64,000 nt of DNA. Origin: Rhodanobacter denitrificans. Lineage in GTDB: Bacteria; Pseudomonadota; Gammaproteobacteria; Xanthomonadales; Rhodanobacteraceae. A model generated the notes under the pieces. The model searched no databases. It was not told the origin of the DNA and saw nothing but the letters and a program-made list of their open reading frames with translations. The translations under genes and the position numbers were made by a program. The stretch covers positions 1,116,001 to 1,180,000 of the forward strand of contig NC_020541.1 in the NCBI RefSeq assembly GCF_000230695.2. Direction: 5' to 3'. Below are positions 9,114-19,351 of the stretch, piece by piece (positions within the stretch are counted from its first letter, which is position 1; each line of letters opens with the position of its first letter).

Positions 9114-9844
9114 TTCCTGCTTTCGCGGGGCCGCACGTAGAGGTGCTTGCCGTTGCCGATCTGGCGTTCCTCGGTGTCGAACAGGCCGATCCCCTTGATC
9201 AGGCCGCTGAGCTTGGCGTAGCCGTAATTGCGCGAGTCGAAGTCGGGCGACTGCTTGCTGATGATGTTGCCGATGGTGCCCAGGCTGGCCCAGCCGGTGT
9301 CGTCCGAGGCGGCCTCCAGCGCGCCGCGCAGCAGGTTCATCAGGCGCGTGTCGCCGCGCAGCTCCTTCGCCGAGCGCTGCTTCGGCGCCGCCGCGGTCTC
9401 GGTCTCGGCGATGCCGGCCAGCACCTCGGTGTAGATGAACTTGTCGCAGGCGGTGCGGAACGGCTCGGGCGTCTTCTTCTCGCCGAAACCGTACACGGTC
9501 TGGCCGGATTCGCGGATGCGCGAGGCAAGCCGGGTGAAGTCGCTGTCGCTGGAGACGATGCAGAAGCCGTCGAAGCGCCCGGCGTAGAGCAGGTCCATCG
9601 CGTCGATGATCATCGCCGAGTCGGTGGCGTTCTTGCCGACGGTGTAGCGGAACTGCTGGATCGGCTGGATCGAATGGCGCAGCAGCACTTCCTTCCAGCC
9701 GCTGAGATCGGGCTTGGTCCAGTCGCCGTAGATGCGCTTGACGTGTGCGGTGCCGTACTTGGCCACCTCGGCCAGCAGGCCCTCGACGATCGCCGGGCGG
9801 GCGTTGTCGGCGTCGATCAGTACGGCGAGCTTGTCGTGGGCCAT
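9110..9844 (-). CDS. NYN-domain nuclease with C-terminal OST-HTH/LOTUS domain
   Basis: 244 aa. Residues 5-140 form a PIN-like NYN domain with the acidic residues expected at a nuclease site: LIDADNA near the start, KNATDSAMIIDAMD and IVSSDSDF in the middle. Residues 165-240 resemble an OST-HTH/LOTUS RNA-binding module (GWASLGTIGNIISKQ ... YGYAKLSGLI). Family members are proposed RNA-processing nucleases; the substrate is unknown. It lies between accA and tilS, overlapping tilS by 4 bp, so it probably belongs to the same transcript. Confidence 0.88.
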   Translation of the reverse strand: MAHDKLAVLIDADNARPAIVEGLLAEVAKYGTAHVKRIYGDWTKPDLSGWKEVLLRHSIQPIQQFRYTVGKNATDSAMIIDAMDLLYAGRFDGFCIVSSDSDFTRLASRIRESGQTVYGFGEKKTPEPFRTACDKFIYTEVLAGIAETETAAAPKQRSAKELRGDTRLMNLLRGALEAASDDTGWASLGTIGNIISKQSPDFDSRNYGYAKLSGLIKGIGLFDTEERQIGNGKHLYVRPRESRK

Positions 9845-9907
9845 GGTCGGCTACCGGCGGCGGGAATGCCGCCGATGGTAGCGCGCGGCCGGGCCGGCTG
9901 CAGGCGG

Positions 9908-10864
<957 letters not shown>

Positions 10865-10894
10865 TCGTTGCTATTCATGGCACAGAAGCGACTC

Positions 10895-10924
10895 AGTATA
10901 CCGTCCCGCAGAAAAACGCGAGAA
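10895..10924 (-). promoter_or_regulatory. Candidate accA promoter
   Basis: On the minus strand, TATACT (10900-10895) is preceded at 18 bp by TTCTCG (10924-10919), a weak -35. The -10 is good, and the position about 31 bp before the accA ATG is reasonable. Confidence 0.4.
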
Positions 10925-11023
10925 CGCCGCCGTATGGCTGTGACGGGATCGACAGATGCCTGCCGCAGGCCGGGCGGTTGCGCTATCGTCCGCCCCATCG
11001 AACGCCGCCGCCGGATCCTCGCC

Positions 11024-11398
11024 ATGCCCAACAAGCCCATCGACAACGCGAAACTCGACCGCATCGTGGCCGAGGCCCGGCACGCCGCCGAACAGCGCGA
11101 ACTGGGCTATCGCGAGCGCGCGCTGAAGATGTACCCGTGGGTGTGCGGTCGTTGTGCGCGCGAGTTCACCCGCGCCAACCTGCAGGAACTGACCGTGCAC
11201 CACCGCAACCACGACCACGATTTCAACCCGCCGGACGGCAGCAACTGGGAACTGTTGTGCGTGTACTGCCACGACAACGAGCACGCGCGGTACATCGACC
11301 ATGTGCGCGGTGGGGTGATGGCGGTGGAGGCGGCGGCGCCGGCCACCGGCAATCCGTTCGCGGATTTGAAGGCGATGATGGAACGAGGCAAGTCGTAG
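11024..11398 (+). CDS. yajD: YajD-like HNH nuclease
   Basis: 124 aa with the HNH pattern of the YajD family: paired cysteines CGRC at about residue 41, then LTVHHRNHDHDFNPPDGSNW and LLCVYCHDNEH, supplying the histidines, asparagine and second zinc cysteine pair. Such proteins are putative nucleases; the role of YajD is not established. The gene is alone on the plus strand between accA and dnaE, followed immediately by a repeat-based inverted repeat that may stop transcription from both sides. Confidence 0.88.
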   Translation: MPNKPIDNAKLDRIVAEARHAAEQRELGYRERALKMYPWVCGRCAREFTRANLQELTVHHRNHDHDFNPPDGSNWELLCVYCHDNEHARYIDHVRGGVMAVEAAAPATGNPFADLKAMMERGKS

Positions 11399-11505
11399 GA
11401 GCCCGCTCGCGGGCGATGCTTTTTGCTTTTGCGAATTCCGGCTCTCAACAGACGAATGTCTGGTCATCCGGGCTTTCAAAGCATCGCCCGCGAGCGGGCT
11501 CCTGC
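11395..11505. repeat. REP-like inverted pair (GTAGGAGCCCGC family)
   Basis: A perfect 22-bp inverted repeat (11398-11419 with 11481-11502) has a 61-bp spacer. Each arm carries the palindromic core GCCCGCTCGCGGGC. The spacer contains TTGCGAATTCCG, which recurs inside the related element at 35014-35090. It lies between convergent yajD and dnaE and could act as a bidirectional terminator. Confidence 0.8.
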
Positions 11506-11519
11506 GGGAGCGAAGCGGC

Positions 11520-14500
11520 TCAGTCCTGCTGCTTGACGATGCGCAGGCGCGCGGCCTGCACGCCGGGCAGGGCGCGCACGGTGCGCAGCAGCTCCGGGAT
11601 GGCTTCCACGCGCCAGGCTTCGCCGAGTTCGAGATCGGCCTGCGCATGGCGGTTGCGGTAGCCGTGCAAGGTCACGCTGGTGCGGCCGCCGCGGTAGCCG
11701 GCCAGCGCCTGCTGCAGCTGGCCGACGAAACCCGGGCCGATGCCGTTCAACTTCAGCTGCAGCAATCGCGCGTGCCGGCGGCAGGCGTCGGCCAGTGAGC
11801 AGGCGCTGCGCGCGCGCAGCTGGAAGCCGCCGCCGGAGAAGTCGTCGATGCGCAGGCCGCCGTCGACCACCAGCATCTCGTCACGGGTCAGCAGCGGCGC
11901 CATCTGCTGGTACAGCTCGCCGAAGAAGCTCACCTCGATGATGCCGCTGCCGTCCTCCAGCCGCACGAACGCGTCGCTGTCGCCGCGCTTGCGCACGGCG
12001 GTGACCATGCCGGCGACGGTCCATGGCGTGTCGGGGCCGCGGCGGAAACGGTTGCCGTCGTCGTGGTCGTTCTTGCGCGGCTTCGGCGGCTGGTAGCGGT
12101 CGGCGATCTCGCCGAGCGGGCAGCTCGACAGCTGCGCCAGCTCGTCCTTCCACGGGTCGGTGGGATGGCCGGACAGGTAATGGCCGAGCGTGTCGCGCTC
12201 GCCCTGCAGCTTCTGCTCCAGCGGCCATTCGGGCACGGTCGGCAACTCGATCTTCAGCACCGGCGTGGCGTTGCCCATTGCTGCGCCGAACATGTCGTTC
12301 TGGCCGGACTGGCGGTCGCGCAGGTGCTGTTCGGCGGCCTTGATCGCGTCGGGCAGCTGCAGCATCAGGCTGGCGCGGTTGGCGGCGAGCGCATCCAGAG
12401 CGCCGGAGAGGATCAGCGCCTCCAGCACGCGGCGGTTGAGCCGGGTCGGATCGACGCGGCGGCAGAAGTCGGCCAGGTCGGCGTACCTGCCGTTGGCGCG
12501 CTCGGCGACGATGGCTTCGCAGGCGCCCTGGCCGACGCCCTTGATCGCGCCGAGGCCATACTGGATGACCTTCGGTTCCACTGCCACGAACATGTACTCG
12601 GACGCGTTGACGTCCGGCGGCTGCACGGCGATGCCGATGGCGCGCGACTCGTCGAGGAAGGTCACCACCTTGTCGGTGTTGTCCATGTCCGAGGAGATCG
12701 TCGCGGCCATGAACTCGGCCGGGTAGTGCGCCTTCAGCCAGGCGGTCTGGTAGGAGACCAGCGCGTAGGCGGCGGCATGCGACTTGTTGAAGCCGTAGCC
12801 GGCGAACTTCTCCATCAGGTCGAAGATGGAATCGGCCTTCTCGCCGCTGAGGCCGTCCTTCGCCGCGCCTTCGCGGAACTTGGCGCGCTCCTTGGCCATC
12901 TCCTCGAGTTTCTTCTTGCCCATCGCGCGGCGCAGCAGGTCGGCGCCGCCGAGCGAGTAGCCGCCGACGATCTGCGCCATCTGCATCACCTGTTCCTGGT
13001 AGACCATGATGCCGTAGGTCTCTTTCAGGATCGGCTCGACGCGCGGGTCGGGGTATTCCACGTCCTCGCGGCCGTGCTTGCGCGCCACGAAGCTGGGGAT
13101 CAGGTCCATCGGGCCGGGGCGGTACAGCGCCACCAGCGCGATGATGTCCTCGAAGCGGTCGGGTTTCGCGTCCTTCAGCATGCGCTGCATGCCGGAGGAT
13201 TCCAGCTGGAACACCGCGACGGTCTGCGCCTTCTTCAGCAGCTCGTACGACGCCGGGTCGTCCAGCGGCAGCGCCGAGATGTCGAGCAGGGCCTCGCCGG
13301 CTTTCGCGCGGCGCGCGTTGATCGCCTTCACCGCCCAGTCGATGATGGTCAGCGTGCGCAGGCCGAGGAAGTCGAACTTGACCAGGCCGACCGCCTCGAC
13401 ATCGTCCTTGTCGTACTGGGTCACCACGCCGCCGCCGCCGGCTTCGCAGTACAGCGGCGCGAAGTCGGTGAGTGGGCTGGGCGCGATCACCACGCCGCCG
13501 GCGTGCTTGCCGGCGTTGCGGGTGAGGTTTTCGAGCTTCAGCGCCAGGTCGATCAGCGCACGCGCTTCCTCGTCCTGCTCGTACAGCTCGCAGAATTCCT
13601 TGACGACGCGCTCGGGCTCCTTCTTCGCCTTCTCGCTGCGGCCCAGCGCGCACGACAGCGTGAGGTCGAGCGGCCGCGCCGGGATCAGCTTGGCGATGCG
13701 GTCGACTTGGGTGTAGCCGAAGCCGAGCACGCGGCCGGAGTCGCGCAGCACGGCCTTGGCGGCCATCGAGCCGTAGGTGATGATCTGGCTGACGCGGTCG
13801 CGGCCGTACTTGCGCGCCACGTAGTCGATCACCTCGTCGCGGCGGTCCATGCAGAAGTCGATGTCGAAGTCGGGCATCGACACGCGTTCGGGGTTGAGGA
13901 AGCGCTCGAACAGCAGGTTGAACTGCAACGGGTCCAGGTCGGTGATCTTCAGCGCCCAGGCCACCAGCGAGCCGGCACCGGAACCGCGGCCGGGGCCAAC
14001 CGGGATGCCGTTCTGTTTGCCCCAGTTGATGAAGTCCGCCACGATCAGGAAGTAGCCGGGGAAGCCCATCTTGACGATGACGTCCAGCTCGCGCTCCAGC
14101 CGCGCCTGGTAGTCGGCGAGCGTGTGGTCGGCGGCCAGCGGCGCGTTGGCCAGGCGTTCCTTGAGACCTTGCCGTGCCAGCTCGCGGATGTGGCTGTCGA
14201 GGTCGTGGCCTGCGGGCACCGGGAAGTCGGGCAGGTAGTAGGTGCCGAACTTCAGTTCCAGGGTGCAGCGTTTCGCCAGTTCGACGGTGTTTTCCAGCGC
14301 CTCGGGCAGGTCCGCGAACAGCGCGGCCATTTCCTCCGGCGTCTTCAGGTATTGCTGGTCGCTGTAGTCGCGCGGGCGCTTGGGGTCGGCCAGCACGCGG
14401 CCCTGCTGGATGCACACGCGCGCCTCGTGCGCGCCGAAATCGTTCTGGGTGAGGAAGCGCACGTCGTTGCTGGCCAGCACCGGCAGGCCCAGTTCGGCGG

Positions 14501-15059
14501 CCAGCGCCAGCGCGGCGGTGTTCCAGGCTTCTTCGCCCTCGCGGCCGCAGCGGGTCAGCTCCAGGTACAGCCGCTCGGGGAACAGCTGCGCCAGCGGACG
14601 CAGCTTCGCCAGTGCGGCCTCGTTGCCCTGGTTCAGCGCGAGGCGGCCGACTTCGCTCTCGCGGCCGAGCAGGGCGATCAGCCCGTCGCTGGCATCGACG
14701 CTCAGCCAGCCGGCCTCGACCAGCGCACGGCCGCCGTGCTGGCCTTCCTGCCAGGCGCGCGAAACCAGTCGCGACAAATTGAGATAGCCCGCGCGGTGCT
14801 GGCACAGCAGGGTGAGCCGCCACGGGCGCGGGTCGTCCGGCGCGGCCATCCACAGGTCGCAGCCGCCGATCGGCTTGATGCCGGCGGCGCTGCAGGCCTT
14901 GTAGAACTTCACCAGCGCGAACATGTTGCTGTCGTCGGTCAGCGCCAGCGCCGGGATGCCGTCGCGCACGCAGGCGGCGACCAGCGCCTTGATGCGGATG
15001 GTCGAATCGACCAGCGAGTATTCGCTGTGCAGGTGCAGGTGGGTATAGCGGACGGTCAT
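11520..15059 (-). CDS. dnaE: DNA polymerase III subunit alpha
   Basis: Replicative polymerase catalytic subunit, 1179 aa (E. coli 1160). The N-terminal PHP domain begins HLHLHSEYSLVDS. The palm aspartates are in MPDFDIDFCMDRRD at about residues 395-408 and the third in VKFDFLGLRTL. GPGRGSGAGSLVAW and the tHhH and OB regions follow. ATG at 15059 matches the family start; an upstream in-frame start would add 18 unconserved residues. In E. coli dnaE lies directly between rnhB and accA; here a thioredoxin gene and a yajD-like gene are interposed. Confidence 0.98.
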   Translation of the reverse strand: MTVRYTHLHLHSEYSLVDSTIRIKALVAACVRDGIPALALTDDSNMFALVKFYKACSAAGIKPIGGCDLWMAAPDDPRPWRLTLLCQHRAGYLNLSRLVSRAWQEGQHGGRALVEAGWLSVDASDGLIALLGRESEVGRLALNQGNEAALAKLRPLAQLFPERLYLELTRCGREGEEAWNTAALALAAELGLPVLASNDVRFLTQNDFGAHEARVCIQQGRVLADPKRPRDYSDQQYLKTPEEMAALFADLPEALENTVELAKRCTLELKFGTYYLPDFPVPAGHDLDSHIRELARQGLKERLANAPLAADHTLADYQARLERELDVIVKMGFPGYFLIVADFINWGKQNGIPVGPGRGSGAGSLVAWALKITDLDPLQFNLLFERFLNPERVSMPDFDIDFCMDRRDEVIDYVARKYGRDRVSQIITYGSMAAKAVLRDSGRVLGFGYTQVDRIAKLIPARPLDLTLSCALGRSEKAKKEPERVVKEFCELYEQDEEARALIDLALKLENLTRNAGKHAGGVVIAPSPLTDFAPLYCEAGGGGVVTQYDKDDVEAVGLVKFDFLGLRTLTIIDWAVKAINARRAKAGEALLDISALPLDDPASYELLKKAQTVAVFQLESSGMQRMLKDAKPDRFEDIIALVALYRPGPMDLIPSFVARKHGREDVEYPDPRVEPILKETYGIMVYQEQVMQMAQIVGGYSLGGADLLRRAMGKKKLEEMAKERAKFREGAAKDGLSGEKADSIFDLMEKFAGYGFNKSHAAAYALVSYQTAWLKAHYPAEFMAATISSDMDNTDKVVTFLDESRAIGIAVQPPDVNASEYMFVAVEPKVIQYGLGAIKGVGQGACEAIVAERANGRYADLADFCRRVDPTRLNRRVLEALILSGALDALAANRASLMLQLPDAIKAAEQHLRDRQSGQNDMFGAAMGNATPVLKIELPTVPEWPLEQKLQGERDTLGHYLSGHPTDPWKDELAQLSSCPLGEIADRYQPPKPRKNDHDDGNRFRRGPDTPWTVAGMVTAVRKRGDSDAFVRLEDGSGIIEVSFFGELYQQMAPLLTRDEMLVVDGGLRIDDFSGGGFQLRARSACSLADACRRHARLLQLKLNGIGPGFVGQLQQALAGYRGGRTSVTLHGYRNRHAQADLELGEAWRVEAIPELLRTVRALPGVQAARLRIVKQQD

Positions 15060-15170
15060 GCGTTCTTGCGCGGTGAGTCCCCGCAGGCTACCCGGCACCT
15101 TGCCCAGCGGCAAGATTGACTTCCGTGCGGTTTGCGCGAAGCGCGGCGGCGCCTCGCCGGAGCTTGCCGC

Positions 15171-15710
15171 TCAGCCCGGCGCGACGGCCACCGCCGGCGG
15201 TGCCGGCTCGGCCAGCAGTGCGTTGATCTCGGCGACCAGGCTGTCCAGCATGTCTTCGCCATAGCCCACGTGCACATGGGCTACGGTGCCGTCGCGATGC
15301 AGCATCACCATGACCGGGATGCCCTTGTCGGTGCCGTACGGTTTGCCGAGGGTGCCGTCGCGGTCCCAGGTCATCAGCAGGCCGGGCAGGCGCGGGCGCA
15401 GGGCACGAACGGTCCGCACGTAGGTCTGCCGGTCTTCTTCGTGATTGATGGTGACTACCTGCAGGGGCAGGCCACGCTCGGTGGCCAGCGTCTGCAGGCC
15501 CGCCAGTATCGGCAGTTCCTTCATGCAGTAGCCGCACCAGGTGGCCCAGAAGCTGACCACTACCACTTTGCCGTGCAGCGACGAGACGCTCACCGTCTTG
15601 CCGTCCTGGGTCGTGCCCAGCGCGTCTGGCGGCGCATCTCCCGGTTGCACGCCGGCATGGGCGGCCAGGCAGAACAGCAGTCCGAGCAGTGCGATGCCGA
15701 GGCGGCGCAT
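15171..15710 (-). CDS. TlpA/ResA-like periplasmic thioredoxin
   Basis: 179 aa with an N-terminal signal peptide (RRLGIALLGLLFCLAAHAG). The thioredoxin-fold core follows: VVVVSFWATWCGYCMKELP holds the WCxxC redox motif (CGYC) at about residues 68-71, and KGIPVMVMLHRDG contains the cis-proline. Such proteins reduce or exchange disulfides in the periplasm, for example in cytochrome c maturation, but the substrate cannot be read here. ATG codons at 15719 and 15725 are alternative starts; 15710 is chosen because the signal peptide begins there. Confidence 0.85.
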   Translation of the reverse strand: MRRLGIALLGLLFCLAAHAGVQPGDAPPDALGTTQDGKTVSVSSLHGKVVVVSFWATWCGYCMKELPILAGLQTLATERGLPLQVVTINHEEDRQTYVRTVRALRPRLPGLLMTWDRDGTLGKPYGTDKGIPVMVMLHRDGTVAHVHVGYGEDMLDSLVAEINALLAEPAPPAVAVAPG

Positions 15711-15777
15711 GTCTTCCATCTCCATGTGGTATGCCGCCAGCGTAGCGGGATGCCCGGGGCAGGGGAAGCGGCGCGCC

Positions 15778-15981
15778 TCAGCGGACGCGGAAGCGTTCGC
15801 CATCCTCCCCGGCGGGCAACACGTAATGCTCCAGGCTGTTCACCGCCAGCGGGCGGAGGTTGTAGTCGGCATGCAGCGGCAGCGCCTCGTCGACGCCGTC
15901 GGGTGCGAGATGGACCGACTCGGGCACGGCCATGCTGGCCGGCATCGGTGGAACGGATGGGCGGATGGACGGAGGCATCAT
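15778..15981 (-). CDS. Small hypothetical protein
   Basis: A 67-codon open frame on the same strand as its neighbours, between rnhB and the thioredoxin gene. The predicted product starts MMPPSIRPSVPPMPAS and has a more ordinary C-terminal half (ADYNLRPLAVNSLEHYVLPAG). No signal peptide, membrane segment or known domain is apparent. Its support is position, strand and balanced composition; it may be noncoding. Confidence 0.4.
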   Translation of the reverse strand: MMPPSIRPSVPPMPASMAVPESVHLAPDGVDEALPLHADYNLRPLAVNSLEHYVLPAGEDGERFRVR

Positions 15982-16195
15982 GGCACGACTCCTGCGGTCT
16001 GCGTGGTGCATCGAGGCACCTGTGGCAGCGGGTCGGCGGGTCGGCGCCGGCTGGACATCGCTGCTGCTGCGGATGCGTCCGTGCGGGTGGCGTTCCCTGA
16101 TGTCAATGATGCTCCCGATCGGGAGAAAGTTGCATAGACCGATGGCCTATGCCGGTCAGTCTCATCCGGTGCGCGATCAGCGGCCGGCGCGGCAG

Positions 16196-16849
16196 TTAGA
16201 ACAGCTGGCCCTGGTCCAGCAGCAGGCGCACCGGCGCGAAGCTGCGGCGGTGTTGCGCGCATGGCCCGAGCCGCTGCAGCGCGGCCAGGTGCGCCGGCGT
16301 CGAGTAGCCCTTGTGCGCGGCGAAACCGTAGCCGGGGTACTCGCCATCGAGCGCCACCATCACGCGGTCGCGGCTGACCTTGGCCAGGATCGAGGCCGCG
16401 CTGATCGCCGGCTCCAGCGCGTCGCCGCCGACGATCGCGCGGCCGGGACAGGGCAGGTCGCGCGGCAGTTGGTTGCCGTCGATCAGCGCCGCGTGGGCGG
16501 CCGGCGCAAGGCCGGCCAGCGCGCGGCACATGCCGGTCATGGTGGCCTGGAGGATGTTCAGGCGGTCGATCTCGTCGCGCTCGATCAGCACGATGCGGTA
16601 CGCCAGCGCGCGCTCGATGATCAGCGGATACAGCGCCTCGCGCTTCGCCTCGCTGAGCTGTTTGGAGTCGTTCAGTCCGACGATCGGGCGGGCCGGATCG
16701 AGGATCACCGCGGCCACCGCCAGCGGGCCGGCCAGCGGGCCGCGGCCGGCTTCGTCGACGCCGGCGATGAAGATGCTGCCTGCGTTCGCCGGTTCCTCCC
16801 GCCGCGGGGAAGGTTCGCCCCGGCAGGGGTCGGCCGGGCGCTTATCCAT
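16196..16849 (-). CDS. rnhB: Ribonuclease HII
   Basis: Cleaves RNA of RNA-DNA hybrids, including single ribonucleotides in DNA. The active-site acidic residues are in [15 protein letters not shown] near residue 30 and in ALIDGN and SRDRVM; the motif [14 protein letters not shown] is typical. 217 aa. The N-terminal 25 residues are an unconserved, charged extension. The ATG at 16849 overlaps the end of lpxB by 8 bp. Confidence 0.97.
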   Translation of the reverse strand: MDKRPADPCRGEPSPRREEPANAGSIFIAGVDEAGRGPLAGPLAVAAVILDPARPIVGLNDSKQLSEAKREALYPLIIERALAYRIVLIERDEIDRLNILQATMTGMCRALAGLAPAAHAALIDGNQLPRDLPCPGRAIVGGDALEPAISAASILAKVSRDRVMVALDGEYPGYGFAAHKGYSTPAHLAALQRLGPCAQHRRSFAPVRLLLDQGQLF

Positions 16850-18056
16850 CGCTGCGTTGCGCGTCGATCAGCTCGGCGATCGCCGCCGCCGCACGATCCC
16901 CCGCGTGGCCTTCCAGGCCGCCGCGCAGGGCTTGGTGCAGTTGCTCGAATGCGGCCACGATCGCGCCGCGCCGCTCGCTGTCCTTGAACAGCGCCAGGGT
17001 GGCGGCGGCCAGCTTGTCGGCGGTGCAGTCGTCCTGCATCAGCTCGGGCACCAGCAGGCCGTCGCCGAGGCCGCAGGCGCGGGCCAGGATGTTCGGCAGC
17101 GCGTAGATGTCGGTCTTCAGCATCTTCAGCGCGAGGGCGATGCGGTAGCTCAGCGGTGCGACGCGGTAGCCCACCACCATCGGCCGCTTGGCCAGCATCG
17201 CCTCCAGTGTGGCGGTGCCGGAGGCTAGCAGCACCACGTCGGCAGCCAGCATCGCCTCGTGCGCGTGGCCGTCCAGCAGCAGCGGCGTGGTTTCGTCGCG
17301 CGGTCCGCCGGCGAGCAGCGCCTCGAGCCGGGCGCGCACCTGCGGGTTGGCGGCGGGGATCACCACGCGCAGCCCGGGCACGGCGGCGGCCACGCGATTC
17401 GCCGCTTCGATGAAGGCCCGCCCCAGCCGGCTGACCTCGGACAGCCGGCTGCCGGGCAGCACGGCCAGCACCGGCGCCTGCTGCGGCAGCTGCAGGAGCT
17501 CGCGTGCACCGACGCGGTCGGAGACCAGCGCGAAACGGTCGGCCAGCGGGTGACCGACGAAGCGGGCGTCGACGCCGTGCTTCGCGTAGATCGCCGGCTC
17601 CATCGGGAACAGGCACAGCACGCGGCTGGCGCTTCGGCCGATCTTCTGCGCGCGCTGCTCGCGCCAGGCCCACACCGACGGGCTGACGTAGTGCACGGTG
17701 AGTACGCCGGCCTGCTTCAGGCGCTGCTCCACGCCGAGGTTGAAGTCGGGGGCGTCGATGCCGACCACCACCGCCGGCCGCTCCTCGAGCAGGCGCGCGA
17801 GCAGCACCTTGCGCAGGCGCAGCAGGCGCGGCAGGTGGCGGATCACCTCGCTGAAGCCGAACAGCGACAGCTCGCGGATGTCGTACCAGGATTCGAAGCC
17901 CTCGCGCTGCATGCGCGCGCCGCCGATGCCGACGAAACGCGCCTGCGGGTAGCGCTGGCGCAACGCCGCGATCAGGTCGGCGCCGAGCTGGTCGCCGGAG
18001 TCTTCGCCGGCGAGGATGGCGATCAGGGGGGATTCGAGCGGCGGGTGGTCAGTCAT
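16842..18056 (-). CDS. lpxB: Lipid-A-disaccharide synthase
   Basis: Condenses UDP-2,3-diacylglucosamine with lipid X to form the lipid A disaccharide at the inner membrane's cytoplasmic face. Family signatures [37 protein letters not shown] and LPGSRLSEV are visible, as is [14 protein letters not shown] at 18056 gives 404 aa; an in-frame TTG 14 codons upstream is less likely. It lies 51 bp after lpxA and overlaps rnhB by 8 bp. Confidence 0.97.
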   Translation of the reverse strand: MTDHPPLESPLIAILAGEDSGDQLGADLIAALRQRYPQARFVGIGGARMQREGFESWYDIRELSLFGFSEVIRHLPRLLRLRKVLLARLLEERPAVVVGIDAPDFNLGVEQRLKQAGVLTVHYVSPSVWAWREQRAQKIGRSASRVLCLFPMEPAIYAKHGVDARFVGHPLADRFALVSDRVGARELLQLPQQAPVLAVLPGSRLSEVSRLGRAFIEAANRVAAAVPGLRVVIPAANPQVRARLEALLAGGPRDETTPLLLDGHAHEAMLAADVVLLASGTATLEAMLAKRPMVVGYRVAPLSYRIALALKMLKTDIYALPNILARACGLGDGLLVPELMQDDCTADKLAAATLALFKDSERRGAIVAAFEQLHQALRGGLEGHAGDRAAAAIAELIDAQRSDG

Positions 18057-18107
18057 GCCGGAAGCATAAGCCAGAGCGAGTGCCTGATTGCCCGACAAGC
18101 GAGACGC

Positions 18108-18881
18108 TTATCGGGCGAGCGCCCGCTCGCTGTGGTCGAGGAATTCCAGCATCGCGCGCACGTCATCGCTCTCACGCGCCAGCTCGACCAGCTTCTCGCG
18201 CGCCTCGGGCAGCGGCAGGCCGGCCATGTACAGCGTGCGGTAGGCGCGCTTGATCGCGGCGATACGCGTGGCGTCGAAGCCGCGGCGCTTCAGGCCTTCG
18301 CTGTTGATACCGCGCGGGCGGCCCTGCTGCTCGTTCGCCATCATCACGAACGGCGGCACGTCGTGGCCGACCAGGCAGCCCATGCCGATGAAGGCGTGCG
18401 CGCCGACCTTGCAGAACTGGTGCACGCCGGAATAGCCGGACAGGATCGTCCAGTCGCCGATGGTGACGTGGCCGGCCAGTGCGGAATAGTTGGAGAACAC
18501 TACGTTGTTGCCGATCTGGCAGTCGTGCGCGATGTGCACGTAGGCGAGCACCCAGTTGTCGTTGCCGATGCGGGTGACGCCGCCGCCGTGGCCGGTGCCG
18601 CGGTTGAGCGTGGTGAATTCGCGGATCAGGTTGCGGTCGCCGATCACCAGCTCGGTGCGCTCGCCTTCCCACTTCTTGTCCTGCGGTGCGCCGCCCAGCG
18701 AGGCGAACTGGGCGATGCGGTTGTCACGGCCGATCTTCGTGGGGCCTTCGATCACCACATGCGGACCGATCACCGTGCCGTCGCCGATCTCGACTTCGGC
18801 GCCGATCACGCTGTAGGCGCCGATGCCGACGTTGGCGCCGATGACGGCGGAAGGATCGATCAGCGCAGTGGGATGGATCAT
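18108..18881 (-). CDS. lpxA: Acyl-ACP--UDP-N-acetylglucosamine O-acyltransferase
   Basis: First step of lipid A synthesis. 257 aa, mostly left-handed beta-helix hexapeptide repeats from about residue 5 to 190 ([27 protein letters not shown]), followed by the helical C-terminal domain. The catalytic histidine context AHDCQIGNN is present. ATG at 18881 overlaps the fabZ stop by 4 bp (ATGA). Confidence 0.97.
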   Translation of the reverse strand: MIHPTALIDPSAVIGANVGIGAYSVIGAEVEIGDGTVIGPHVVIEGPTKIGRDNRIAQFASLGGAPQDKKWEGERTELVIGDRNLIREFTTLNRGTGHGGGVTRIGNDNWVLAYVHIAHDCQIGNNVVFSNYSALAGHVTIGDWTILSGYSGVHQFCKVGAHAFIGMGCLVGHDVPPFVMMANEQQGRPRGINSEGLKRRGFDATRIAAIKRAYRTLYMAGLPLPEAREKLVELARESDDVRAMLEFLDHSERALAR

Positions 18882-19351
18882 TTCCCGGCCCTCGCGGCGC
18901 ACATCAGTTCACAACTGGCCACTTCCTTGCCGTCGACCAGGCTGCGTGCCACGAACAGACCCATGCCGCGCACCAGGCGTTTCTGGCTGACCTCGAAGCG
19001 CAACTGGTCGCCGGGCACCACCGGCGCGCTGAAGCGCGCGTTGTCGACCTTGACCAGGTAGAACAGCGGGCTGCCCTTGTCGCCCTTCGCGTGGCGGCTC
19101 AGCTGGGTCAGCAGGCCGGCGGCCTGCGCCATCGCCTCGATGAGCAGTACGCCGGGCATCACCGGGTGGCCGGGGAAGTGGCCCTGGAAGAACGGCTCGT
19201 TGATGGTTACGTTCTTCAGCGCGACCACGCTGACGTCGGGCACGATCTCGACCACGCGGTCCACCAGCAGGAACGGGTAGCGGTGCGGCAGCAGTTCCTG
19301 GATCTGTTCCACGTTGATCGGCAGTGCCGTGAAGTCGCCTTGCTCACTCAT
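18878..19351 (-). CDS. fabZ: 3-hydroxyacyl-[ACP] dehydratase FabZ
   Basis: Dehydrates 3-hydroxyacyl-ACP in fatty acid elongation and competes with LpxA/LpxD for 3-hydroxyacyl-ACP, which explains the clustering. 157 aa with [14 protein letters not shown] at the N-terminus and the catalytic [20 protein letters not shown]. Overlaps lpxD by 8 bp and lpxA by 4 bp. Confidence 0.97.
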   Translation of the reverse strand: MSEQGDFTALPINVEQIQELLPHRYPFLLVDRVVEIVPDVSVVALKNVTINEPFFQGHFPGHPVMPGVLLIEAMAQAAGLLTQLSRHAKGDKGSPLFYLVKVDNARFSAPVVPGDQLRFEVSQKRLVRGMGLFVARSLVDGKEVASCELMCAARAGK

